Shown here: positions 58,001 to 64,000 of the stretch, piece by piece | Layout of the letters: every line of letters starts with the position of its first letter | Position numbering within the stretch: the first letter of the stretch is position 1 | NCBI GenBank assembly: GCA_002205965.3 | Contig: NADL03000662.1 | Coordinates: forward strand, 1-64,000 | Direction of reading: 5' to 3' | Source: Kappaphycus alvarezii | Lineage: Eukaryota > Rhodophyta > Florideophyceae > Gigartinales > Solieriaceae | Length of the DNA stretch: 64,000 bases | Position numbers and translations under genes: made by a program | Notes under the pieces: model-generated | What the model saw: only the letters and a program-made list of their open reading frames with translations | Database searches by the model: none | Told to the model about the DNA's origin: nothing

Positions 58001-58631
58001 CGTTGCCCTTTCGCAGCATCTTTCTCATCCGTTTGATGGAAATTGTCTTCAGGGATATGCTTCTATGGCGCGGTACTTGCCGAGGTCGTATCAATTTCGT
58101 AGATCCACCTGGCAGAACGACTTTGAGAGAGCAGTTACTCCAATCCACGATAGGATTATGCTCTCTTAACCATGATCGGCCTAGCACTAACGGCGTGTGC
58201 TCGGGCAGCTCGATTACATACAGAGTTTGCTCGCTTAAGCAACCGTCTAGGCCAATGATACCATTCGTGATCCCTGTAGTCTTCGTTTCGGAGCCGTCTC
58301 CTAGCTCCACCTTCGTGACAAAATCACGTACTTCAAGACAAGCTCGCTGAGCCAGCTCGGAGGTTATAAAATTGTCTGTGGCCCCTGGGTCGAGATGACC
58401 AACAGACTGTACACATCCGACAACACAATCATAATACATTTCATTGTTGCCTGCTGTTTCTGTCCCAATTGCGGACAGACGAAGGGGTACATCCCCGTTT
58501 AGATTAACATGGGCCGCCTCTAACGACGGCGTTGGCCTTTTGGGTTGTCCCCACGGCCTGCCACCTGCAACCCATTCTGGTTGCTTTCTTCGATTGAACA
58601 TCTGTGTCCTGGTTCCCACGCCGCACCACAC
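55059..58631 (-). CDS. Pol polyprotein: protease, RT, RNase H, integrase, chromodomain
   Basis: It has 1190 residues from the first start codon in this frame. Protease: DPGATDNFI (residues 81-89), with Pro in place of the usual Ser/Thr, and LVLGRSWLREHNP. RT: FFVRKKTGDLRMVCDFR, FSKVDLLGAYHQM, FGLTNAPASF and catalytic IFLDDILVY. RNase H: VSTDASQFAVGATL and a later TDHEP. Integrase: H-H-C-C finger (FHEPSHFH, CSRCHDC), then MDFLTELP, CDRDPKF and DHPETDGQSEV for the three acidic residues. The last ~65 residues are a chromodomain (EHEVERIL, YYLVQF, AEWIAKSDL), which in chromoviruses can direct integration to modified chromatin. It overlaps gag by 112 bp in the -1 frame, so it is probably made as Gag-Pol by frameshifting; the ATG at 58631 need not be used. 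Confidence 0.95.
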   Translation of the reverse strand: MWCGVGTRTQMFNRRKQPEWVAGGRPWGQPKRPTPSLEAAHVNLNGDVPLRLSAIGTETAGNNEMYYDCVVGCVQSVGHLDPGATDNFITSELAQRACLEVRDFVTKVELGDGSETKTTGITNGIIGLDGCLSEQTLYVIELPEHTPLVLGRSWLREHNPIVDWSNCSLKVVLPGGSTKLIRPRQVPRHRSISLKTISIKRMRKMLRKGNVELFAVKVMPAEGKSKVAPELASLVGEYGEIFRDELPDELPPQRGVNFEINLKSDSAPPVRPVIRLSTDELAELKRQLKELVNKGFLRPSISPYGAPVFFVRKKTGDLRMVCDFRALNKITIPDVTPLPLISEALDHVSGATVFSKVDLLGAYHQMRIRDEDIPKTAIRTRFGSYEWTVLCFGLTNAPASFTRLLTTLLRDLNGECLVIFLDDILVYSRNMEEHKKHLRSLFDILRREQLFAKPAKCEFGSSSIEFLGHVVSANGIEMQANLKDAILDWPRPTTIRHVQQFIGLANYYRKFIRGYANILRPVSDILRSKTFEWGEEQENSFDALKKALTTAPVLAHPSSEKEFIVSTDASQFAVGATLEQDGRPVAYLSHRLTDAESRWCVGDQELLAFMIALRDWEVYLKGRKFTFRTDHEPIRYLQSKAKLSGRQARWLDTLQSFTYDTLHVPGKVNTVPDALSRRPDHDIRLHSIALGGALDEIRNAYPHDALAKELIEFFKDETPPSTPQGKQQAQNFKFENGTLLWIANDQSRVYIPNYGALRTNTIKAFHEPSHFHADKTYSAMTRQVYWRGMYDAVRSYCSRCHDCQVNKVKNSLPGGSLQPHDIPESCWHTVSMDFLTELPMDEDAFDSVFVVVDKLSKRAIFIPTTKAIDAPGAAQLLQQYLFAKHGVPRKFICDRDPKFRSKFWEGLTRIFEVDLNMSTADHPETDGQSEVTIKTLSGMLRASIQRSPNQWSRMLPVLEFEYNCSRSESTGLSPFEVDIGRVPLSVKTRSYSIEEVPSQSARELADRLEAYRILARDNIAAARAKQQHYANLRRDPNVSFEKNELVLLRSDGLDSFNRSSLPTKWRPKYLGPLRVLEVMSPVTYRLELPPTMSRAHNVFHVSKLKRYHRPEGASGPLPVVIDADGAVEHEVERILDKTRENRRIYYLVQFTGESESEAEWIAKSDLGHCKELVKEYEKALRTSLSKSGRV
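55064..55078 (-). other. Polypurine tract overlapping the end of pol
   Basis: AAAGAGCGGGCGAG lies directly before the 3' LTR in element orientation. It encodes the last residues of Pol (SGRV). Confidence 0.55.
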
Positions 58632-59665
58632 TCAAAGCAACGGTTATGCTTGCGGTAATGGTTGCGCTGTTTGGAATCCGACGGACCCCAGATAGGATCC
58701 TTAGGATCCTTCTCAGGCATCATTGTCTTCTCTCCACGAGCCTTCTTAAGATTGATATCCTTCTTTACACCTTTAATATCGGGGCGACGGTCCTTGGGGC
58801 GGGTATCCATGTTCCCTGAGGACCACTGCTTCGCCAAATCCAAAACACGGGCATGATCGTACACTTCCTGTAGATCATTCGGTTCACCTGTGGGATACTT
58901 CTTACAAAACTCTTCTTTAAAACGATCGGTGAGTCCATTGAAAAAGAAAAGATACGCTTCCGAGAGAGGAGTCTCGCATAACTCTACGAGATCACGGAAA
59001 GAAGATATATAGCTGTCCATTGTCGATGACTGCTTGATCTTCATAAGTCTCGCCTTTGCACGGGCGCGCTCATTTTGGGGGACAAACTCGCGAAGCATAG
59101 CTGTTTGAAGCTCATCTACTGTTCTCGGCTTCTGATTATTGCGCTCCAATCCCATCATCCAGACAGCAGCGCGATCCTGTAAATAGCAATCAGCCAGTTC
59201 TACCATTTTCTGGTCACGGAAACCACTTAGACGTCCGACCTTTCTCACATTGTAAATGAATGACTTCACCTTAGTAGACGTGCGCTCATCATGATTGCCT
59301 GCATAGCTACACAACTGCGGTGCCTTGATCGAGCGAAGATCGCACGAGCCCTCTCCAGCGTTTCCGGAAGAGCCTTGATTGACTGTGCCTTGCTCGACTA
59401 GCGTAAGCAAATTCTCTATGCGTGCATCTTGTGCAGCCATCGTCTGACGCATCATCTGGATCTCTGACCGTAATGACTGAATAACCTCCTCGTTTGTTGC
59501 ACTACCTTCTATGGGTCGCGTGCCGGAGTCACCTGCACCTTGCGCACCTTGCGCGGTGATGTTCGCACTCATGGCTTGTCGTGAAAGACCAAACTTAGAT
59601 CTTTCCTTTGCCCGGCGCGGTCCTTGAACACGTGTCGGTGGTGGAGGAATTCGAGTTGGAGGCAT
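58520..59665 (-). CDS. Gag protein of the chromovirus
   Basis: The protein has 381 residues, starting at the first ATG after the primer-binding site. A Pro/Arg-rich N-terminus is followed by a coiled segment (~65-95), a retrotransposon Gag capsid-like domain (~115-290; WMMGLERNN, REFVPQNERARAKARL), a basic stretch, and a zinc knuckle CFECGAAWEPGHRC. This knuckle has the CX2C...W/Y-x-x-GHxC form known from plant-type gypsy Gag rather than CX2CX4HX4C. The stop at 58520 is 16 bases after a slippery heptamer. Confidence 0.92.
   Translation of the reverse strand: MPPTRIPPPPTRVQGPRRAKERSKFGLSRQAMSANITAQGAQGAGDSGTRPIEGSATNEEVIQSLRSEIQMMRQTMAAQDARIENLLTLVEQGTVNQGSSGNAGEGSCDLRSIKAPQLCSYAGNHDERTSTKVKSFIYNVRKVGRLSGFRDQKMVELADCYLQDRAAVWMMGLERNNQKPRTVDELQTAMLREFVPQNERARAKARLMKIKQSSTMDSYISSFRDLVELCETPLSEAYLFFFNGLTDRFKEEFCKKYPTGEPNDLQEVYDHARVLDLAKQWSSGNMDTRPKDRRPDIKGVKKDINLKKARGEKTMMPEKDPKDPIWGPSDSKQRNHYRKHNRCFECGAAWEPGHRCSIEESNQNGLQVAGRGDNPKGQRRR
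58538..58544 (-). promoter_or_regulatory. Candidate -1 ribosomal frameshift site CCCAAAA
   Basis: In the gag frame the sequence reads C CCA AAA, the X XXY YYZ form. The pol frame is -1 relative to gag (gag start minus pol start is 1034 bases, remainder 2). The pol frame is open across the site and gag stops shortly after. I did not identify a downstream pseudoknot. Confidence 0.6.
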
Positions 59666-59703
59666 ACAACTCGTGCGTCGCTTTCAGCTGTGAACCACTG
59701 GAT

Positions 59704-59721
59704 CGCAACGCGATGCTACCA
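59704..59721 (-). other. Primer-binding site of the chromovirus
   Basis: Two bases after the 5' LTR, the minus strand reads TGGTAGCATCGCG. The first eight bases match the complement of the usual initiator tRNA-Met 3' end (UGCUACCA); the rest does not need to match the host tRNA I know. Confidence 0.55.
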
Positions 59722-59723
59722 AG

Positions 59724-60010
59724 TGTAACAGGGGAAGCGTGGTCGTTTACCAAAACCCTGTTGTTCGTTTCGTTACACTAGCGTTCGTCGTTCCGCCCGT
59801 GTTGCCTCCCTTCTATCCCATGCTCTACAGTTAGCCTCATCAGTTTAAGTAGCGATTTGGGTACTCGGGAGTTGGTCCCGTCGGCGTGCCCCGCACCGTC
59901 GGGGTGACGACGGCGATTGCCCAAAGTCATAAAAGTTCTCGTGGCAGCCTGTCCTGTAAGCTAGCTTGGTCGAAGGGTGTACATTACAGTAAGAACCCTA
60001 AGTCGGTTAC
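59724..60010 (-). repeat. 5' LTR of the chromovirus
   Basis: Identical to 54776-55063 except that the outermost base (expected A on the plus strand after GGTTAC) is C. Beyond it is the C run shared with the left flank. Confidence 0.95.
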
Positions 60011-60016
60011 CCCCCC

Positions 60017-60040
60017 TGCAGACAGGCTGCGTTGGACATT
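60017..60040 (-). mobile_element. RLE-element copy D, 5' remainder
   Basis: The minus strand encodes VMSNAACLQG, the other half of the copy at 54656-54775. It is short and 5'-truncated. To the right the plus-strand RLE copy C begins. Confidence 0.6.
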
Positions 60041-60823
60041 ACGGCCGGTGCACACCACACACTGGCAGGCCATGCTCCGCCGTCACCTCCGACTGCCAGT
60101 GTATGATGACTCCATGCCCCTAAACTGCCACCACTGTGATTACCCCTTGGACACCCTCGGGGATCACGCCGCCGACCTCTGCTGCCCTGGTTTCGGCCGT
60201 CGTCACCGCCATAACTCGCTCTGTTATGCGTTTGCGACACACGTTACCCGCGCCGCGGGTCTGGATACTCGGCACGAGGTTCCGCTCCTCGTCCCGGGCA
60301 CTGAGCTCCGGCCCGCCGATATCCTGGTACAACCCCCCCCAACCCCGGAAGGCACAACGTTGCGCCCCATTTCGTGTGAAATCACTGTCGTCTCACCGTT
60401 CAAGGCCGCAGTTCGCACCAGGGCGACCCAGGTTGCCGGTGGCGCCGCTGAACTGGCGGCCCGCGACAAGGTTACAACTCTGGAACGCAACCTCGCCCGA
60501 CGCCTCCCCGCTCCCTCAACTGGCCCATCTTCTGCGCCTTACACGCCGAACTTCACGTTTCCACCTCTGGCGTTTGATTCCCTAGGTGCCCCTTCCCCTG
60601 GTACAATTGCGTTTATCGAGGAGTTAGTTCCGCGGATCGCGCCCAAGTGTCACTCGACACTTGGCGTTATCCGCCGCCGTATCTACCAGCGACTGAGTTG
60701 CACCCTCTGGTCATCCATTGCTCAAGCTATCCTGTCCCGAGCCCCGATGCGCATGGACGACGACGTACATCCGGTTAGATCTTAGCCGTATAGTTAGGAC
60801 GTGCGCAGTCCCCAGTAGATACT
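60040..60823 (+). pseudogene. C-terminal zinc and RLE-like domain of non-LTR family C
   Basis: A single open frame to 60785 reads RLRWTLRPVHTTHWQAML, then CHHCDYPLDTLGDHAADLCC and RRHRHN (Cys/His module), then ELRPADILVQPP and ISCEITVVSPF (nuclease-like core), then AAELAARDKVTTLERNL. The spacing of RPADI and CEITVV fits a PD-(D/E)xK fold. The RT part is missing. The frame is intact for about 250 codons. The 3' UTR is split by the insertion at 60824. Confidence 0.75.
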
Positions 60824-60830
60824 TATTGTA

Positions 60831-61496
60831 TTGTCCCCCATGCCCGGACTACAGACAAGCATTGACCCTCGAGAATTCTCGGTGTGGCTTCAATACTACT
60901 GTCAAGTCCCACTTTTTCACCCTGGCACGCCATGCCCGAGAAGGAATTGCCCGGACACACTCGATGTACATGGCGATCATCTGATGCACTGCTTGCATGG
61001 AGCCCAAAGGATCAACCGACACGATCGCCAAGTAACCCTTCTCGCGAAAGACCTGGCAAGAGCTGCTCGCCATCCTGTTGTAGAGCCACGCCATGGTCTC
61101 CACCGCACGAGACCAGACATCCAGGCAATGGGAAGCAGCGGAGGGACCGACTTTTTTGATGTTACCTTCGTGAATCCCCTCGCTCCCTCCAACAGAAGAG
61201 TAAGGGCCTTCAACCCAATGTCCTCTCTGAATGCGGCGCGAAATGCAAAGCAGAGAAGATATCAATCCTTTATCGCGACCTCCACCAGAGGCAGGCTCGT
61301 GCCTGTGCCAATCTCCACTCTTGGAGGTTGGCACCCGGATGCATGTGCAGTGCTAAATGACGTGGCAAGAAACGTGGCTGTGAGGGCACTGGAGACGTAC
61401 GGAAAGGTTCGGGGGGTTTTGATGCAAAGGCACGCTGCAGCAGCCGTCATGTCCAATGCGGCCTGCTTGATTGCTGGCCTGAAGGTAGCATTTTAG
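60831..61496 (+). CDS. Family A ORF, C-terminal 221 residues with RLE-like nuclease
   Basis: The open frame begins inside the truncated insertion; the first Met is not the native start. It reads EFSVWLQYYCQVPLFHP, then CPRRNCPDTLDVHGDHLMHC and INRHDRQ (Cys/His module), then HRTRPDIQAMG and FFDVTFVNPLAP (RPDI...DVT, PD-(D/E)xK-like), then ISTLGGWHPDACAVLN and the terminal RHAAAAVMSNAACLIAGLKV. This terminal motif is the part that recurs in the short insertions. No stop codons interrupt it. Confidence 0.85.
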   Translation: MSPMPGLQTSIDPREFSVWLQYYCQVPLFHPGTPCPRRNCPDTLDVHGDHLMHCLHGAQRINRHDRQVTLLAKDLARAARHPVVEPRHGLHRTRPDIQAMGSSGGTDFFDVTFVNPLAPSNRRVRAFNPMSSLNAARNAKQRRYQSFIATSTRGRLVPVPISTLGGWHPDACAVLNDVARNVAVRALETYGKVRGVLMQRHAAAAVMSNAACLIAGLKVAF

Positions 61497-61668
61497 GAAG
61501 CGTAGTTCCTTCCCCATTACGCTGTAGGTATACCCTTTTTGAGTCGATTGCGGTTGTCTGGAAAACCATGGGATAGGTCGGAAATATCTTCCAACAGTAA
61601 AACACCCAAACGTTTCGGAAATATCTTCCAACAGTAAAACACCCAAACGTTTCCCCAAACGTTTCCCC
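61497..61668 (+). repeat. Family A 3' UTR and tail with repeated terminus
   Basis: The 3' UTR GGAAGCGTAGTTCCTTCCCC to the tail recurs at 10812-10935, 14079-14202, 62586-62693, 63675-63798 and 63815-63931. Here the last 37 bp (61579-61615) are repeated at 61616-61652 and AAACGTTTCCCC again at 61657-61668. Confidence 0.85.
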
Positions 61669-61678
61669 AGTAGATACT

Positions 61679-61703
61679 GAATGCATTAAACTTATTTCCC
61701 CCT
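61679..61703 (+). repeat. Tail of family C
   Basis: GAATGCATTAAACTTATTTC followed by CCCC, after the second target-site duplication, is the end of the family C 3' UTR and is like other tails in the window. Confidence 0.4.
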
Positions 61704-62582
61704 CAAAACCAAAACAACTACAGTCTCTGCGCTCTTAACCGCGACAGTGACACCCCACAGCAACCGCATCCCACACGCCTCAGCCGCCCACCACCGCTCT
61801 GCCCTCCGACGTAAGGCCATTGCCGCCCCCACCTGTGTCCCACACTTCAGTCGACGCCCCCGCCGCCTCACCCCACTCGCGACACCACCCACTACCTCCA
61901 ATTTCGCGCCTCGCCGCACATGCCACTCCACACTTACGCCAGCGCCCTCCCGACAACAAGAGCTCCGCACCTAACCACCCAAACGCTAACCCGTCTCGGT
62001 CCGTTTCCACACGTCCCACCATCCGGCCAACTCGTTCCCGTAATGCGCATTACCCCCTCTCCCCTCTTCCTCTCTTTCCCTGATGTCCTCGACGGCGGCG
62101 CCCTGCGTCCTGCGTCATGCTTGTCATATGACCCCGCCGTCTGCCGCTCGTCCCGACGGTATATGACGTCGACGACTTTGCTTCTTCCCTGCCAGCACGG
62201 TTTTTGAATTTGGGAACGCCAGCCTCACGGCTTGGGTTGAACCCCTATCCGCCTTGTTCAATCTTCACAAGCGCGTCGTACCCCGCAGCGTACTGTTGTC
62301 GAGCATCGCTCTGCTTTTGCGGTTGCTTCGCTCACGGCTTCCACTCCGTATCCATCTCTTTCTATGCCCATTCCGTCATGATTGCGCATGCTCACGGCAC
62401 GAACTAGCTTGTGGTCTGGGTTGACGTGGAAACCTATTCAGCACGTCTTCGCACCAGGAGGTGCTTTCTGCTCTCCCTGCCCTGTTGGCTTTCCGCCGCC
62501 TGTGCACTTGCTGCATTGGTGTATTTGAGGTGGTGAATGGCTGTGCCCCTCCTGCCTTGTCCTCTCGTTTATCCATCCCACG
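61704..62582. other. C-rich, low-complexity sequence
   Basis: Pyrimidine-rich sequence with Pro/Ser/Thr-rich frames (for example 61747-61974). It could be the N-terminal proline-rich part of an RLE element, but no domain is visible. Confidence 0.35.
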
Positions 62583-62693
62583 TCACCCATTACGCTGTAG
62601 GTATACCCTTTTTGAGTCGATTGCGGTTGTCTGGAAAACCATGGGATAGGTCGGAAATATCTTCCAACAGTAAAACACCCGAACGTTTTCCCC
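62583..62693 (+). repeat. Family A 3' UTR and tail, truncated copy
   Basis: The sequence ATTACGCTGTAGGTATACCC through AACACCCGAACGTTTTCCCC matches other family A ends. No clear target-site duplication was found. Confidence 0.75.
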
Positions 62694-63577
62694 ATGAGTG
62701 AAGCAGTGTCGAAACAAGGTAAGCCAGTGAGAAAAGCACTCTCGTCCCTGGTCTTCTTCCTGCCTATCCAGCTTGCATCCGCCGAGTGCAATATCCTAAT
62801 GAGCCGTAAGTAGATGGATGACAGCACACTGATGGATTGAATTTCAGAAGTGACAAAGGCCCTTCACACCTTGCGTACCCAAATCCAACTCTTGACAAAC
62901 TCCCAAGACCTGCTCCGCGTATTGCCTCAGCATGTGCCCGAATTGCCTCACTGTGCTCACGAGAGCCTTCCCAGCCAAGCTAGTGACCGAAGCTGCTATG
63001 ACAATTCTTGGCGCCCCTCTAGGACCCATCTCTTTACGGAAAACCAGCCAAACGTTTCTATTGACAAATTCCGGGCGACCATGGGCACTCCTCAATACGG
63101 TCTCGGTGTTTTACTCTTGGAAGACACTCTTCGCCGCCCACACACGATTCCTTCTACAGTGCGTTCTATTCTCTGCATGCCGCATCCACCACCTTTTCCG
63201 CCTCCTGTCCCTGGACGTATCCCTCTCCTCAGCAACTTGCTTCGCCCGCTTCGATGGCTGCATCCGCACGAAAGAATGACGCTCCTCAATCCCCGTCCGC
63301 GCAAGTGCTCCCATCGCTGCGCCTGCTTGTCCATCGGTCCGAGACGCCTGCCCCTTTGGTGCACTCTTCATCTACCGAAAGCCTTGTCGATAGCGCTGCC
63401 CACCCCTCAGTCCCTGGCTACCGCGCCTAAACCCGCGATTTATTCACGGCATTGTTCACAGACTCGACCGCATCACATGTTGTTCACCAGGCACGTGCTT
63501 GAATCCGCTGGTCCCCCAGCTGTCACCTTTCCCATGACCTACATTTTCCCACTCCATCACCATTCACTCTCCAAATT
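62694..63577. other. Unassigned sequence
   Basis: Competing ORFs on both strands (62844-63095 minus, 62850-63577 plus) have no known domain. 63095-63125 read on the minus strand recalls the family tail (CTTCCAAGAGTAAAACACC), but diverges. Confidence 0.35.
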
Positions 63578-63798
63578 ACGGAAAGGTTCGGGGGTTTTGA
63601 TGCGAAGGCACGCCGCAGCAGCCGTCATGTCCAATGCGGCCTGCTTGATGGCTGGCCTGAAGGTAGCATTTTAGGGAGCGTAGTTCCTTCCCCATTACTG
63701 TGTCGATATACCCTTTTTGAGTTGATTGCGGTTGTCTTGAAAGCCATGGGATAGACCGGATATATCTTCCAAGAGTAAAACACCCAAACCTTTTCCCC
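63578..63798 (+). mobile_element. Family A truncated insertion with ~10 bp target-site duplication
   Basis: The 221 bp unit starts ACGGAAAGGTTCGGG like the copy at 10716, so it has the same 5' break. TCTCCAAATT lies at 63568-63577 and 63799-63808. Confidence 0.9.
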
Positions 63799-63814
63799 TC
63801 TCCAAATTGTCCAA

Positions 63815-63931
63815 AGTTCCTTCCCCATTACTGTGTCGGTATACCCTTTTGGAGTTGATTGCGGTTGTCTGGAAAACCATGGGATAGACCGGATATATCT
63901 TCCAAGAGTAAAACACCCAAACCTTTTCCCC
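63815..63931 (+). repeat. Family A 3' UTR and tail, second truncated copy
   Basis: It begins GTTCCTTCCCCATTACTGTG a few bases after the preceding copy's duplication and ends AACCTTTTCCCC. No target-site duplication was found. Confidence 0.75.
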
Positions 63932-64000
63932 TGAGCAACCTGTAATCCTCGTTCGGCGTAATCTAGCGATAGCTGTCGCTAGACTACACCGGCCGTGTGA
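63932..64000. other. Window end with a small hairpin
   Basis: TCTAGCGA TAGCTG TCGCTAGA at about 63962-63984 is an 8 bp-arm hairpin. Nothing else can be said. Confidence 0.4.

Larger units (their letters stand above)
54776..60010 (-). mobile_element. Intact chromodomain Ty3/gypsy retrotransposon (chromovirus)
   Basis: The 5.2 kb element has LTRs (54776-55063, 59724-60010) that are identical by eye apart from the terminal base, complete gag and pol frames, a primer-binding site and a polypurine tract. It inserted into a run of C; five C at each edge are the likely target-site duplication. The first base of the 5' LTR appears changed. Identical LTRs and open frames mean a recent and perhaps active element. 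Confidence 0.95.
60824..61668 (+). mobile_element. Family A RLE element, 5'-truncated copy with 10 bp target-site duplication
   Basis: AGTAGATACT flanks the 845 bp unit at 60814-60823 and 61669-61678. It carries the C-terminal part of an RLE-element ORF, a 3' UTR and a tail. It inserted into the 3' UTR of family C. This copy links the family A tail to an RLE-bearing ORF. Confidence 0.9.

Noticed and set aside
60136-60585. Overlapping plus and minus ORFs in the family C RLE region
   Set aside because: Shadows of the frame that carries the Cys/His module and RPADI...CEITVV.
62844-63577. ORFs on both strands of 82-240 codons
   Set aside because: No motif, conflicting strands and partial overlap with a tail-like segment; not enough to call a gene.
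1-64000. CRISPR array, phage, plasmid origin or bacterial operon
   Set aside because: No regularly spaced repeats and no prokaryotic gene layout; content is eukaryotic retroelements.

Overview
The window is eukaryotic and dominated by transposons. I found no operons, no prokaryotic gene clusters, no rRNA and no convincing tRNA. Two LTR retrotransposons of the Ty3/gypsy type, a decayed Ty1/copia element and many non-LTR retrotransposon pieces with a C-terminal restriction-like endonuclease (RLE) domain account for nearly all recognisable coding sequence. The host is not identifiable from this window; element types alone would fit a fungus, an alga or another protist. By eye, base composition is split: transposon islands at about 1-16 kb and 54-64 kb are GC-richer, and the sequence between is AT-rich and mostly decayed.

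Layout. 1-7430: gypsy element 1, with 5' LTR, broken gag and pol, an intact third ORF (5614-6675) and 3' LTR. 7431-9217: two RLE-domain fragments and three copies of one retroelement 3' end. 9218-15991: one long RLE retroelement (zinc fingers, RT, RLE, tail) split by nested insertions. One of these is a 991 bp unit carrying an unrelated ORF, and another carries an acidic ORF followed by an LTR. 15992-16245: a reverse-strand RT fragment. 16925-21875: a decayed copia element on the minus strand with about 550 bp LTRs. 22236-23186: a second copy of the acidic ORF plus LTR arrangement. 26176-26340: a 165 bp truncated RLE-element insertion. 26655-27402: a possible Tc1/mariner-like transposase relic. 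34204-41790: two diverged ~475 bp direct repeats around a decayed interior, perhaps a very old LTR element. 45205-45914: a broken repeat-containing gene. 47592-49672: a cut-and-paste-type transposase with one frameshift. 54776-60010: an apparently intact chromodomain gypsy element with identical LTRs. 60040-63931: more RLE-element copies and their 3' tails.

A recurring feature ties the GC-rich islands together. At least a dozen sequences end in a related 3' tail (roughly TAAAACACCCAAA..TTTTCCCC), and seven of them are flanked by visible target-site duplications of 5-10 bp. Most are 5'-truncated RLE-retroelement copies, but one (12997-13987) carries an unrelated ORF. The features most likely to be new are the duplicated-domain third ORF of gypsy element 1, which starts on an ATGA overlap with the pol stop codon; the tail-sharing non-RLE unit; and the acidic ORF paired with an LTR at two loci.
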